In this document: positions 31,321-42,308 of the stretch, piece by piece | How positions within the stretch are numbered: the first letter of the stretch is position 1 | Layout of the letters: every line of letters starts with the position of its first letter | NCBI GenBank assembly: GCA_907165275.2 | Contig: OU015675.1 | Coordinates: 885,501-949,500, forward strand | Direction of reading: 5' to 3' | Source of the DNA: Zygaena filipendulae | Taxonomy: Eukaryota; Arthropoda; Insecta; Lepidoptera; Zygaenidae | Length of the DNA stretch: 64,000 nucleotides | Notes under the pieces: generated by a model | Databases searched by the model: none | What the model saw: only the letters and a program-made list of their open reading frames with translations | Told to the model about the DNA's origin: nothing | Translations under genes and position numbers: made by a program

Positions 31321-31860
31321 GGGCCCTTATTCACTATGACCATAACACGCCGCGTTAAGATAAGACGCCGCAAAAACTGTCTTTACCTCGTAACCAGAGA
31401 AGTTTTACTGCTAAAAAATACATTTACAACGTTTCTTATGGCATAAAGAATAATAATTTCTAATATTTTGGCATCTAGAACGTTTTGAAATTCGTTTTTG
31501 AGACGCGCGTTGTGGGCAAGGAATGTTGGCCATGGCCATCTATGCTATAATAAAAGAGTAGAATCCGCGATTCTGTACATTGAATATTTTCAACAAAAAC
31601 TGACAGGGGGCGATAAACGAAGAGTAACCAACCACAAAAAAGGGGTTTTTAAAAATCTTTTCTGTCTGTCTGTCTGTTCGCAATAATCTGCGAATCTACT
31701 GAACGGATTGTCATGAGGTTTCCACAGGTAGATTAAGCTTAGCCTGGAGCTACATACAGGCTTTGTTTCATTGAAAACGGATGTCGGGAAAAAAGTCGTT
31801 GAATAAAAACCTTTCGCGCGGGTGAAACCGCGGGGCACGGCTAGCAGTGAATAAGGGCCC
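31321..31860. repeat. Element bounded by GGGCCCTTATTCACT
   Basis: A perfect 15-bp inverted repeat at 31321-31335 and 31846-31860. The right part (31595-31860), including a Helitron-like copy, is repeated inverted at 51543-51850. No clear target duplication. Confidence 0.55.
31650..31844 (+). mobile_element. Helitron-like element
   Basis: CTGTCTGTCTGTCTGTTCGC, CACAGGTAGATTAAGCTTAG, hairpin and CTAG, two bases before the right inverted repeat of the element at 31321. Confidence 0.7.
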
Positions 31861-31861
31861 T

Positions 31862-32418
31862 GATTGTGCAGCGTTAATTGGCCGACCACTGCCAATATTT
31901 ACCTAGAGTTTGTACTAATGGTATAATTAACGACGCGGCTCGAGTGGAGTAGGTTATGGACCGCAAATAAACCGCAACTCGATCGCAAATCGTTGTGTTA
32001 TATTGCTCATAACAATTTTACTTAGCGCGTGCCAAACGTATTAATAAAAGGGTATTGTTGAGAACTCCTTTTTGGTTATTTTTATTTTTTATATATATTT
32101 CTAAATTTTAAAATTGACAACAGAACGTTTATAATGAAACAAAAAAGGGTAATGGGTTTTCGAGAGTCTTGTTGAGATCATTGATTTTTATAGGAACACT
32201 ACATTATTATATTATAACAATTATTAAAGTGATTAAAGTATTGTTTTTCAGTTTGTTAGTGTTTCTTTACAGTGATCATATAGATTTCCCACAGGTATCG
32301 AAGAAACTAGATGTGTCATCTGTACAAATAATAAAACTGTTACTATAAAGACAGAAACGTATATTTTGGTAGGTGCTGTCATAATGAAGCAATATCTAAG
32401 TATAGGCCAACTTTGAAT
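31862..32418. other. Stretch with nothing recognised
   Basis: AT-rich; no repeat partner or coding signal. Confidence 0.35.
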
Positions 32419-32420
32419 AA

Positions 32421-32722
32421 AATGGGCATGTTGACTAATTTTTATTTTTTAGTCCGTCTCGTAGATTATTAAAAAATATTGGACACGTATTTTTTCTTTT
32501 TTTACGTAATCAAAAATAACGGCTATATATTGAGTTGAAATTTCGCGTGACGTCACTATTCGGACAGTTTGTATGGCGGTTTTAGCGGTTAGCGACGTCA
32601 CGACCCCCTCACCCTAAACTTTAATGCGCTTTATTTCTATATATTTTAATTTATTTGAAAAAGCAAAAAATACGTGTCTATTGTTTTTTTATTTTCTAAC
32701 TGACGGACTAATTAGAATTTTA
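32421..32722 (+). mobile_element. CRE-bearing MITE, subfamily A, 3' tip lost
   Basis: AATGGGCATGTTGACTAA start, first TGACGTCA intact, second decayed to CGACGTCA, ends at GGACTAATTAGAATTTT. Confidence 0.8.
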
Positions 32723-32789
32723 AACACACCTTTTTACTCATGCACGTTAAAAGCATATAGGTAAGGTACTAAATCCTGAATTTGAGTCG

Positions 32790-32939
32790 TTTTCTCTGTT
32801 TGTTCGAAACGGTTGGACTGATTTTGACGGAACTTTCACTGGCAGATAGCTGATATTATAAGGAATAACTTAGACTACTCTTACTGGAATTTTTGAAGGA
32901 ATTTCGATACTTACGCATGTGAAACCGAGTCACAGCTAG
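32790..32939 (+). mobile_element. Helitron-like element, diverged
   Basis: TTTTGACGGAACTTTCACTG, GCTGATATTATAAGGAATAA and a decayed hairpin before CACAGCTAG|T. Confidence 0.55.
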
Positions 32940-33261
32940 TCCTAAACTAACTATACACATTGCCACATCTAGTAAATTAGTCGCTTTGAAACGCCCATAG
33001 AAAGCTAGTAAGTTTGCTTCGCTTACTTTTTATGTGGCCCTAATAAGTATAATATACAATGACACGTGGGAAAACTAGTTGTTAGGTTGTCACCGCCCGG
33101 TTCGACCTTATTAAGACGTTGGTACGACTGTACATACCTCATAAACTGATCGATTTACTGCTCCTATTTGGGAAATTAGCACGCTTTTGTGAAAATATAT
33201 ATTTAAGGTTTTTTACCGAGGCTGCGTATATTTGCAGTGAAATACGTCAGTAATATTTACA

Positions 33262-33385
33262 CAAAGTCAAAGTTAAATATTTTATTTCATTGTAGGTCGT
33301 AAGGATGACTTCTTGACGTCAATATGTATTACAATATTTGAGTTAAAATGTGGCAACACACACAAAAACGTACACAGCTTCTTAT
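33262..33385 (-). mobile_element. Possible LINE 3' end with (TTTGAC)n tail
   Basis: AAAGTCAAAGTTAAAT at the left is a short tandem tail on the minus strand; the adjoining sequence resembles 45109-45295. Non-coding relic. Confidence 0.4.
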
Positions 33386-33692
33386 AACTTCGGTCGAAAC
33401 CAGTTTCGTATACAAGTAATGAAAAATCCGCGTTCGAAACTAGCTAAGAAAATGCTGGTTTCGATGACGGCTGGAACGGAGTCACAATGAGAGAAACAAA
33501 CGAAATTGGAAATTGTTGGAACATAATAACTATGGGAAACCATAAATTATTAATTTCAACTTCAGTATAGATACGTACTTTTATTGTACGCGTTCAGTCC
33601 TGAAGGCGTGCCTGGAAATAAAGAAAAATATATTATTAGGTAGATATTGGTGAAACAGAAAGTTTTTTGGAGATTATACGTAGGTATTGAAG
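33386..33692. other. Stretch with nothing recognised
   Basis: No matched structure. Confidence 0.3.
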
Positions 33693-33693
33693 A

Positions 33694-33878
33694 CTAGCTG
33701 TTCCCTGCGGTTTCAACCGTGTTTATTTTCAAATTTCCGTAAGAATTCTAATATAAAAAGTTCCCTTTGTCTCTCTCTGGACTCCTGAAAACTTCCTGAA
33801 AAACATGGGTTGAATAGTCAAGGCGTGAAAGCAAGCGTAACAAAAAACAAACAAACGCATTTATAACATTAGTTAAGA
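33694..33878 (-). mobile_element. Helitron-like element, diverged
   Basis: A|CTAG, CCCTGCGGTTTCAACCGTG hairpin, GGCGTGAAAGC and CATTTATAACATTAGTTAAGA at the 5' end. Confidence 0.65.
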
Positions 33879-34059
33879 ATTAGGATTCAGATTGATAGCA
33901 GAAAACTAATAAATCAAGTTCAAAGGAACTACAAATACTCGAGTACTCGATACTTTGTATATTATTATGCAATGCAACTATCAATTTACGAGTTACAATC
34001 GTATGTACAACTCGATATAAATAAATATAGACTAGTAATAGTCTATCGGTCTGTCAGTC

Positions 34060-34496
34060 TGTATCGTTCCAATACAGAATCGATGTTTGCATCTCGTCTA
34101 GCACTAGCAAAACGCAGTTGTTTTGACAGCTGTCATGCGCGTCGTTACTTGTCACTAATTTGGAGCGACCGTTAACGGCTGTTGAGCACACGACACGCAC
34201 AGAAAATCAATTCCTACCGTTCATCGCATGCGCTTATCAAACTCGTTAGCTGTTCATATCTGCTTATTGTGCCATTATCAAATCAAGATCAGAACCCTAA
34301 TTCGCCACGCCGGCCTGTGAACATCGAAGGTGGAGCTCATCGAAGGCGGTCGCAGTCCAAGGTACGTACGTGCATGGTATTTGCTACTGCCTATTCAAGA
34401 TCGCGAACATCGATTTATCGTGTTATCGTTGGACTCCTAAGTCTGTCCCAGTGTAGTATTACGCCACCTCTCGTTTACTTACATGCTAATGCTACA
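34060..34496 (+). repeat. 5' LTR of the BEL/Pao element
   Basis: Starts TGTATCGTTCC and ends GCTACA, the usual TG..CA. It should hold the promoter for the genomic RNA. The ~117-codon open frame inside recurs identically in the 3' LTR only because the LTRs are duplicates; no domain is seen. Confidence 0.95.
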
Positions 34497-34502
34497 TCTT
34501 TA

Positions 34503-34520
34503 TGGTGCCGAAACCAGGGA
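34503..34520 (+). promoter_or_regulatory. Putative tRNA primer-binding site
   Basis: TGGTGCCGAAACCAGGGA begins six bases after the LTR. TGG pairs with the CCA end of a tRNA, where minus-strand synthesis starts. Which tRNA is used is not determined. Confidence 0.7.
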
Positions 34521-35325
34521 GCTTCCACCTGTTCATTGCTTCGTACTTAGATCTGCTTATGGTATTTCTGGTTACTTATATCCTAGCTCGGAACAATCAA
34601 TACTCATAATTATCGTTATCGTGTTCTGAGATAGTTCATCGCATCAGACCTACCTACTTGCAAATTTATCGAAGTACTTACGTTAAGTTCACAAGTCATC
34701 ACCATCGAACCAGGGTAACTATCATATATTTTTTAATCATATCGTTAAAATATAGCAGAATCAAAAGTAATCACTAAAATTAGGTGCAATTTTATTTTAT
34801 TTTTTATATAATCGTCTACCTACAATTACCTACTTTTCGTTAATAACTCAATCTAAATTCGATACCTACTGAGATTCATTCCTAGTAAATTCAAATCCAC
34901 TAAGGTGTAAGTTTTTATAAATTTCACATTTCATTCAATGTAACTCGGTTCCCAACTTTTTTATCAAAGTGTGGTGGGTAACTTCAAAATCCTAACCGTC
35001 GTCCGCTCACGTCTTCAACAGCCATACTCAGTAAACCACTTGCGACTTTCGACCTACGGCTTACTTGGATTGTGGTGCATTTTATACGTAGGGATAAACT
35101 TTCGCCAGTTCAACTTGTGCGGCGGTGTGTACTTGCTTGCGATAGGTATCACTAAACAAGACATTGCCCGCGACTTTACTCGTTGAATTTTCGTATTTGT
35201 TTTGAAAATAATTTTGTTTGCTAAACTGCCAAGTTGTCATCACTTCACCGTTGTATTAATATCGAGTAACGTTATCCGAATTAGTATTTTTTTTTTTTAA
35301 TTAAATCTATTAAAGTTAATTAAGT
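34521..35325 (+). other. BEL/Pao leader (5' untranslated region)
   Basis: About 0.8 kb between the primer-binding site and the Gag-Pol start. Presumably holds RNA packaging signals. A 71-codon frame here has no recognisable domain. Confidence 0.6.
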
Positions 35326-38300
35326 ATGTCACTTCTAACAAAACATTCGGGGCGAAGGGGCACTCTGAAGAAAACTAAATCGAAATCTGTAGACATTGAG
35401 TATACCGATCATGATTTACCGTCTTTACGTAGGAAACGGACTATTGCTTATAAGCGGTTGAGCAAAGCGTTCGAAATCGGACTTTCTGCCACGGACAATG
35501 CAAACGATCTTACTCAAAGAGAATTGTTTCTTTCTTATCATCAAGAAATTAAACAAATAGCTGCCAGTTTCGAACACGCACATTTTGCTATTTTAGACAT
35601 TTCAGACGACCCTGAACAAAATGATGATGAAATTCAGGACCGTTTTGATGAAATGTATTTCAAAGTTTTAGCAATCCATCGCAACTTCACAACAGGCGAG
35701 TTATCTCGATCGGTTAATCATAATAAGCATTCGTCAAATATTCGCTTGCCGAAAATAACGCTTCCTAGTTTTTCGGGAAATATCAAAAAATGGCCTGAAT
35801 ATATCGATGCCTATAATGCATTGATTCATAATTCCACGTCTCTAACTGAAACCGAAAAATTTCACTACCTTATATCGTCTCTTAGCGGTGATGCGTTGTT
35901 AGTAGTTAAAACGTTCCCTATTACGCACGAGCATTACCAAGACGCGTATCAAGCGCTTACGGCGCGTTACAAAAGTAAGCGCGAGCTAGCATTCACATGT
36001 TGGCGAGATCTGTTGAACATGGAATTTAACTCACGTGACGCCCATGAATTTCGAAAATCACTCGATGCCTTTGAGGAGAACTTAAGCATTCTGAAGACGG
36101 TTAATCTACCTGTCGGTCAGTGGGATTTTGTATTGGTGTATCACATTCTATCGAAACTAGACAAGACACTACGGAGGGATTTTGAAGAAAAATATTACAA
36201 CACCGAGTTACCATCTTACAACCAACTAAAAGAGTACCTTCACTCTAAATGTGAAGCTCTAGTGCGCGACTCACATTTCACAGAACCGACTCAATTAAAA
36301 TGTAACAAACCAGTAACATCTCCTTCTCTTCAGCAAAAACGAACGAACTTGTCACACACCCTCATTGCTGAGAAAGAGAAGCCACAAAACTCCACTAATT
36401 CAAAGCCGAAGAGCAACCAACAGCAAGCATCAACGTGCTCATTGTGTGGAGGTCCGCATTCCATTTCTTCCTGTGCAGATTTTCTGAAGATGTCCCACGA
36501 GGAGCGTATGCAGCTGGCCGCAGAGAAGAACTGGTGTTTCAACTGCTTGAAGTCATCTCATCAATTGAAAAATTGTACTTCAATATTTACGTGTCGTAAA
36601 TGCAGACGTAAACATCACACCTTGCTCCATCGCGATAACTCTATCGAACCCAACAACACCGCATCGTCGCTGGTGGCAAGGTCCCTATCGGGTTTAACGG
36701 TCCTATTAGCAACTGCACTCGTGCAGGTTAAGGATGCTTCAGGCAGGATGCAATCATTTCGAGCCTTGTTCGACACTGGTAGTCAGAGCAATTTTATTAC
36801 AGAATCAGCGGTCAGCCGCTTGAATCTCAAACGCACTAGGACTAATGCGAGGGTAAATGGACTCGGCGAAGCAGGAGCTCAGATAACCGGAGACGTCACT
36901 TGCGATATCGGCACAAACGACAAGAAAATCTTTACTTTGGATATGCACGTGATTCCTAAGATATGTGGCGATCAACCAATCGCTCAACTTAACACATCGG
37001 GATGGTCACATATCGAAACATTACCATTAGCTGACCCAGGATTTGATATTCCGGGACCTATCGATATCCTCTTCGCTGCTGATGTCTTTGTTGAGTCTCT
37101 GCTTCATAAAACTATCAAAGGGATGCCAAATCAGCCTAGCGCGTTTAGTTCCGTTTTTGGATGGCTCCTTTTAGGTTCAACGCGTCTAGCTTCTAGGACC
37201 CTATTGTGCTCATCATTAGATACGGACAACGAACTGAATTCGCTCGTTCAACGGTTTTGGGAGTTGGACTCATTGCCAACGTATTCGCGATTGACTCCAG
37301 ATGAGAGTCTCTGCGAACAGATGTTTACTGCCGATCATTCACGGGATAAATCTGGACGTTATATCGTTCGCATACCATTCAAGGATAACGCAGATCCAGT
37401 TTTCAGTGGATCTCGAGACATAGCCCTTAGACGTTTTCGTGCGGTCGAAAGAAGACTTTCGCGCGATACAAATCTGTCGCGCCAATACAGCGATTTCATG
37501 TCCAATTATATTGAAACTGGTCACATGTCGTTGGTGCCCACAAGCGAGATGGGCACGGGACAATATTATATTCCTCACCATTGTGTATTGCGTCCGGACT
37601 CCCTCACTACCCCTCTTCGCGTCGTTTTTGATGGATCTGCTAAGGATTTTCTTTCTCATTCCCTCAACGATGCGCAACTTATTGGTCCAAAATTGCAACC
37701 AAATATTATAGAAATTCTTTTGAGATTTCGGGAACATAACATCGTGTTCATGGCAGATGTGCGTCAGATGTACCGTCAAATTTGGATTTCACCAAGTCAT
37801 CGGGATTATCAACGAATCTTTTGGAGGACTTCGCCCGACTTGCCTCTTCAGGAATATAGACTAAACACGGTCACGTATGGATTGGCGTCGTCCCCGTACC
37901 TTGCGTGTCGCACTCTGCGACAACTTGCAGAGGATGAGGGTGAGCAGTATCCAATCGCAAAACAAATAATTTTATCGGACGTGTATATCGACGACGTAGT
38001 GACGGGTCAGTCTACGCTGGTACAGGCACAGCGAGCGAAGAACGAACTTATCGCTCTTTTTGGCAAGGGATGTTTTCACCTTCGAAAATGGGTCAGCAAT
38101 GATTTGCAGCTTTTATCGGGTCTTCCGCCTGAGGACTGTTTAACAGGTTCGGTATCTTTGGACACTAGTGAATCTGTTTCTCATTTGAAGGTCCTTGGTC
38201 TCAAATGGGATTCGTCATCGGACACATTTCTATTTGAAAACAAACCACTAGATCGACAATGTACAAAACGCTCAATTCTCAGCGAAACTGCTAGAATTTT

Positions 38301-40557
38301 TGACCCATTGGGTTTTTTGTCCCCCGTCACGATTCAAGCCAAATGCTTACTTCAACAGCTCTGGGCTCTTGGTGTAGCGTGGGATCAGCCTCCACCTAAT
38401 GAGATTGCTCGCACATGGAAGAATTACCAAAATCAATTACCTGAGCTTGCGCAGCTTCGAATTCCTCGTCAAATCGCCTTCTCAGATATGAACTCGTGTG
38501 AAGTGCATGGCTTTTGTGACAGTTCGGAAAAGGCTTATGGCGCCGTTATTTACCTTCGAGTCACTGACAAATGTGGTCAAATTCGTGTCAACCTTATTTG
38601 TTCGAAGGCTCGTGTTGTTCCACTCAAACGCAACTCATTGCCTCGGCTCGAACTCTGCGCTGCAGTTCTCCTCTCAGATCTATACAAATTCGTACGAGAT
38701 ACCTACACTCCCCGCATTTCATTCGACGCAGTCTACTTATGGTCCGACTCAATGATCGTCCTTTCTTGGCTACGTTCGCATTCCTCCCGTTGGGCCACGT
38801 TCGTTGCCAACCGAGTCGGACACATTCAGGACCTTACACCTATCGAATGTTGGCATCATGTATCGTCTGCCGAGAACCCAGCAGATCTTTGTTCGCGTGG
38901 ACAATTCCCTAGCGAAATTCTCCATAATTCGTTATGGTGGGCGGGACCATATTGGCTCTCTCAGGAGCGCGAGTCATGGCCAACCTGTACAGACAGTTCT
39001 TCCGTGGATGAGCGAGTGGCGGTCGAGTCCGAATTACGAAAATCGACACTGCTGGCGTCTGAACTGGATGACGGGGGTGACTCTCGCAGTGAACAGTCTG
39101 TATTCGAGCAACTGTTACTTCGACTCTCTTCGCTGCAAAAGATTATAAACATTGTTACGTACGTTAAGCGCTTCATTAGTAATAGTCGGAATCCCGCTCA
39201 TGCTGTTCGCAGTCGATATCTGAATAACCGCGAGAGACGCGACGCACTCATGCAAATTGTAAAACATGTTCAACAGCGCGTATTTTCTGAGGAGATAAAT
39301 AAGATTAATTCCAAACAATCGTTATCGAAACCGTTTCGCAAATTAAACCCATTTCTAGATGATCAGGGAGTTCTCAGGGTGGGCGGCAGAATATCTCGAT
39401 CCGGATTAGAATACGAACATAAGCATCCAGCCTTCTTGCCGTCTGACCATCCACTTACCATTTTGATTATCGATTTTATCCATCGTAACTATTGTCACCC
39501 GGGCATAAATACAACGCATTTTCTAGTGTTGCAACAGTTTTGGATCATTTCGGCGAAGCGTACGATTCGCAATCATCTGGCAAAGTGTATTAAATGTTAT
39601 CGAACGCATCCGCAACCGCTGCAACCGTTTATGAGTGATCTTCCGGCATATCGCGTTAACCAAGTGAAACCATTTTCTGTGGTGGGTGTAGACTTTGGCG
39701 GACCTTTTCGCATAAAATTAGGTCCGCATCGTGGCGCTAAGATAGACAAGGCATATTTATGCCTGTTTATCTGTCTAGCAACCAAGGCAGTCCACTTGGA
39801 GGTTGTTTCCACGTTATCAACGGAAGGCTTCATTGCGGCCCTGCGCCGTTTCGTAGGACGTCGCGGTCGATGTAGCGTTATCCATGCTGATTGTGGCACC
39901 AACTTTGTTGGCGCCAGAAATGTGTTATCGTCTTTAATGCAGCAGGCTTCCAGCAGCGAGAAAATCGACTTCAAGTTTAATCCCCCATCTGCTCCACATT
40001 TTGGTGGAGTGTGGGAAATTCAAATAAAAGCGGCAAAGTCTCATCTGCTTCGGGTTGTTGGTGATCAGGTCCTTACATTTGAGGAACTCACCACACTGTT
40101 CGTCCAAATCGAAGCCATGTTAAATTCAAGACCATTATGCGCCGTTAGTTCTGATCCCAATGATCTCTCGGTCTTGACACCAGGACATTTTCTCACCCTT
40201 GAACCTTTAACGGCTGTCCCCGATGAGGATTTAACAACTATCAATATCAATCGGCTTCGTAGGTGGCAGTTGTTACAGGCGTTTCATCAGAATTTTTGGT
40301 CCAGATGGAAACATGAATATTTAAATTCGCTCTCCCAACGCGCCAAATGGACCAAGGATTCCAAACCGTTACAAGTGGGTTCGATGGTGATCATTAAGGA
40401 TGATACTCACCCTCCGATGCGTTGGTCTCTCGGAAGAGTTGTCACGCTTCACTCGGGCGCAGATGGAGTGGTGAGGGTCGCAACAGTTAAGACTGCCACT
40501 CAAAGCGTTATTCAGCGACCGTTGGTTAAGTTATGTCCTTTACCTATAGAAGACTAA
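35326..40557 (+). CDS. BEL/Pao Gag-Pol polyprotein, intact
   Basis: A single 1743-residue frame from ATG 35326 to TAA. Residues about 140-330 form the DUF1759-type Gag region (LPKITLPSFSG near 141). Three zinc knuckles follow: C371-C374-H378-C383, C404-C407-H412-C417 and a C423-C426-His variant. The aspartic protease has DTG at 483-485. Reverse transcriptase has catalytic D811 (MADVRQMY) and the YIDD box at 887-890. RNase H has D1065, E1109, D1141 and D1187. Integrase has a zinc site (H1386/H1391 to C1421/C1424) and the triad D1456, D1522, E1564. A DUF5641-type tail closes the protein. Every expected catalytic residue is present, with no stop or frameshift. Antisense frames over it are shadows. 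Fusion of Gag and Pol in one frame is usual for this family. No env domain was seen. Confidence 0.95.
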   Translation: MSLLTKHSGRRGTLKKTKSKSVDIEYTDHDLPSLRRKRTIAYKRLSKAFEIGLSATDNANDLTQRELFLSYHQEIKQIAASFEHAHFAILDISDDPEQNDDEIQDRFDEMYFKVLAIHRNFTTGELSRSVNHNKHSSNIRLPKITLPSFSGNIKKWPEYIDAYNALIHNSTSLTETEKFHYLISSLSGDALLVVKTFPITHEHYQDAYQALTARYKSKRELAFTCWRDLLNMEFNSRDAHEFRKSLDAFEENLSILKTVNLPVGQWDFVLVYHILSKLDKTLRRDFEEKYYNTELPSYNQLKEYLHSKCEALVRDSHFTEPTQLKCNKPVTSPSLQQKRTNLSHTLIAEKEKPQNSTNSKPKSNQQQASTCSLCGGPHSISSCADFLKMSHEERMQLAAEKNWCFNCLKSSHQLKNCTSIFTCRKCRRKHHTLLHRDNSIEPNNTASSLVARSLSGLTVLLATALVQVKDASGRMQSFRALFDTGSQSNFITESAVSRLNLKRTRTNARVNGLGEAGAQITGDVTCDIGTNDKKIFTLDMHVIPKICGDQPIAQLNTSGWSHIETLPLADPGFDIPGPIDILFAADVFVESLLHKTIKGMPNQPSAFSSVFGWLLLGSTRLASRTLLCSSLDTDNELNSLVQRFWELDSLPTYSRLTPDESLCEQMFTADHSRDKSGRYIVRIPFKDNADPVFSGSRDIALRRFRAVERRLSRDTNLSRQYSDFMSNYIETGHMSLVPTSEMGTGQYYIPHHCVLRPDSLTTPLRVVFDGSAKDFLSHSLNDAQLIGPKLQPNIIEILLRFREHNIVFMADVRQMYRQIWISPSHRDYQRIFWRTSPDLPLQEYRLNTVTYGLASSPYLACRTLRQLAEDEGEQYPIAKQIILSDVYIDDVVTGQSTLVQAQRAKNELIALFGKGCFHLRKWVSNDLQLLSGLPPEDCLTGSVSLDTSESVSHLKVLGLKWDSSSDTFLFENKPLDRQCTKRSILSETARIFDPLGFLSPVTIQAKCLLQQLWALGVAWDQPPPNEIARTWKNYQNQLPELAQLRIPRQIAFSDMNSCEVHGFCDSSEKAYGAVIYLRVTDKCGQIRVNLICSKARVVPLKRNSLPRLELCAAVLLSDLYKFVRDTYTPRISFDAVYLWSDSMIVLSWLRSHSSRWATFVANRVGHIQDLTPIECWHHVSSAENPADLCSRGQFPSEILHNSLWWAGPYWLSQERESWPTCTDSSSVDERVAVESELRKSTLLASELDDGGDSRSEQSVFEQLLLRLSSLQKIINIVTYVKRFISNSRNPAHAVRSRYLNNRERRDALMQIVKHVQQRVFSEEINKINSKQSLSKPFRKLNPFLDDQGVLRVGGRISRSGLEYEHKHPAFLPSDHPLTILIIDFIHRNYCHPGINTTHFLVLQQFWIISAKRTIRNHLAKCIKCYRTHPQPLQPFMSDLPAYRVNQVKPFSVVGVDFGGPFRIKLGPHRGAKIDKAYLCLFICLATKAVHLEVVSTLSTEGFIAALRRFVGRRGRCSVIHADCGTNFVGARNVLSSLMQQASSSEKIDFKFNPPSAPHFGGVWEIQIKAAKSHLLRVVGDQVLTFEELTTLFVQIEAMLNSRPLCAVSSDPNDLSVLTPGHFLTLEPLTAVPDEDLTTININRLRRWQLLQAFHQNFWSRWKHEYLNSLSQRAKWTKDSKPLQVGSMVIIKDDTHPPMRWSLGRVVTLHSGADGVVRVATVKTATQSVIQRPLVKLCPLPIED

Positions 40558-40726
40558 CTCAAATATTCATCGCAATTTCTAATATTATACGTAAGTTTAA
40601 GTGTTTTCCCTATTTAAATTTTTTTATTATTTTTTTCGTTATCTTTTGATTCGTCACTATCGTAATCATGTCTCTTTCATTTTATTAGTTAACCAGAAAA
40701 TACCATAGGCATTTTGGTGGGCGGGA
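40558..40726 (+). other. BEL/Pao 3' region and polypurine tract
   Basis: Short AT-rich spacer after the stop, ending in GGTGGGCGGGA (40716-40726) directly before the 3' LTR, the likely primer for plus-strand DNA. Confidence 0.75.
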
Positions 40727-41163
40727 TGTATCGTTCCAATACAGAATCGATGTTTGCATCTCGTCTAGCACTAGCAAAACGCAGTTGTTTTGACAGCTGT
40801 CATGCGCGTCGTTACTTGTCACTAATTTGGAGCGACCGTTAACGGCTGTTGAGCACACGACACGCACAGAAAATCAATTCCTACCGTTCATCGCATGCGC
40901 TTATCAAACTCGTTAGCTGTTCATATCTGCTTATTGTGCCATTATCAAATCAAGATCAGAACCCTAATTCGCCACGCCGGCCTGTGAACATCGAAGGTGG
41001 AGCTCATCGAAGGCGGTCGCAGTCCAAGGTACGTACGTGCATGGTATTTGCTACTGCCTATTCAAGATCGCGAACATCGATTTATCGTGTTATCGTTGGA
41101 CTCCTAAGTCTGTCCCAGTGTAGTATTACGCCACCTCTCGTTTACTTACATGCTAATGCTACA
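40727..41163 (+). repeat. 3' LTR of the BEL/Pao element
   Basis: Same length and, by eye, same sequence as the 5' LTR. Should supply the RNA 3' end. Confidence 0.95.
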
Positions 41164-41168
41164 CAGTC

Positions 41169-41505
41169 TTTTGGCAGACTGCTAGGCGGTTATTTTAACT
41201 GATGATTTAAATTTAGACCACACTCAGCAGCCAACTGTTGTGATCACAGATATTGTACAAACAGATTGAGCAATGTTTTCTCTCCAAGTGTGTCACAAGT
41301 AAGCTCTATTACGCTGATTACATATAAGATCAATTCGTTTTCGAATGCCATTCAAAGTAAATCATTGTTGGAAAAAGAAACGGAGTTCCCGCTGGAATTC
41401 CAAAAACCACGAAGAATAGTAGAATATAAATGTGTAGCTGTAGCTACTTTGATTTTAATCTTTTTTTTTTTGTTAATAATATTAAAAATTCTATTTTAGT
41501 CTTCA
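41169..41505. other. Stretch with nothing recognised
   Basis: GGAGTTCCCGCTGGAATTCC at 41383 is a Helitron-family core scrap; otherwise nothing. Confidence 0.35.
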
Positions 41506-41507
41506 CG

Positions 41508-41646
41508 TGTTCACCACACAAAGTCCACACTCCACCCCCACCGGGAATCGAACTCGGAACCTCTTGGCACAGATAATATAATACCATACTAGTCTCTTGG
41601 TCAGCGGGTAGGCAGGTGACTACTGCTTCAATCGGGTCGTCACAAT
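41508..41646 (-). mobile_element. tRNA-derived SINE, head part
   Basis: B box (GAGTTCGATTCCC on the minus strand) and A-box region match 29845, with a ~30-bp insertion (TAATATAATACCATACTAG) between the boxes. Tail missing. Confidence 0.65.
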
Positions 41647-41649
41647 GTG

Positions 41650-42040
41650 AAAGAATTGTTATCAGCTACCTACGTAAATTTTATCTAGGTACATCTACAG
41701 TCAAGTGTACCTAGCTATTTATGTAAAATGCTAATTCTACTCTTTTTTCACATAAAAATGTGTGCCAAGTTTGAAAGTTCTAGGTCACGACGCCAATATA
41801 TTGAGACCTTGAGTACCACAATGCCTTGAGAGCATTCGTCTGCCTTGCAACGAAACATCTATAGTTTTTGTTCTTTACAAAATAATTAGGTAGGTACGTC
41901 TGAATTTCAGATGAGTCAAAAATGATTACAACAACAACGAAAAAGTCCTCCGAATGACTGTGTCCTGACCGATTGACGATTTCGTCAATAGCAATGGATC
42001 TAGAAATTAGAAATAGAAAGAAGGAAAAGGCATATAATAT
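41650..42040. other. Stretch with nothing recognised
   Basis: No matched repeat; the 93-codon minus frame lacks a domain. Confidence 0.3.
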
Positions 42041-42044
42041 AGTA

Positions 42045-42208
42045 TTTGAAAGTAGAAACACAACACGCCTATACTAAACCGATTTTCATAAAATTTCGCA
42101 TACAATATGTTTTCAGGGATACAGAAAAGGGTGTAGGTTACTTTTACCTCGGAATTCCTACGGGAACTCCGAAATTAATGCGGTTGGAACCGCGGGACCA
42201 GCTTGTTA
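42045..42208 (+). mobile_element. Helitron-like element, ends decayed
   Basis: ATACAGAAAAGGGTGTAGG, CCTACGGGAACTCCG and a hairpin ending GGGACCAGCTTG in place of CTAG. Confidence 0.55.
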
Positions 42209-42308
42209 TTATTATAAATTGCGAATGTGAAGTACAGATATTGGTACAGGTAAGGACTAGAGATATCATTTATTTAGAAAAAAGTATCTTCGCTTCTTTA
42301 CAAACTAA

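Larger units (their letters stand above)
34060..41163 (+). mobile_element. Complete BEL/Pao LTR retrotransposon
   Basis: A 7104-bp element: 437-bp LTRs at 34060-34496 and 40727-41163, a primer-binding site, one Gag-Pol frame and a purine-rich tract before the 3' LTR. CAGTC flanks both sides (34055-34059 and 41164-41168), a 5-bp target duplication left by integrase. The LTRs look identical by eye and the frame is intact, so insertion is recent. The BEL/Pao assignment rests on the Pao-type reverse transcriptase and RNase H, the domain order protease-RT-RNase H-integrase and the conserved C-terminal region. There is no envelope-like frame after pol. Confidence 0.95.

Noticed and set aside
34182..34550. 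122-codon frame, repeated at 40849
   Set aside because: It lies in the LTRs and is duplicated only because the LTRs are; no domain.
36330..40250. Several antisense and alternate frames of 60-146 codons
   Set aside because: All lie over the intact Gag-Pol frame and are shadows of it.
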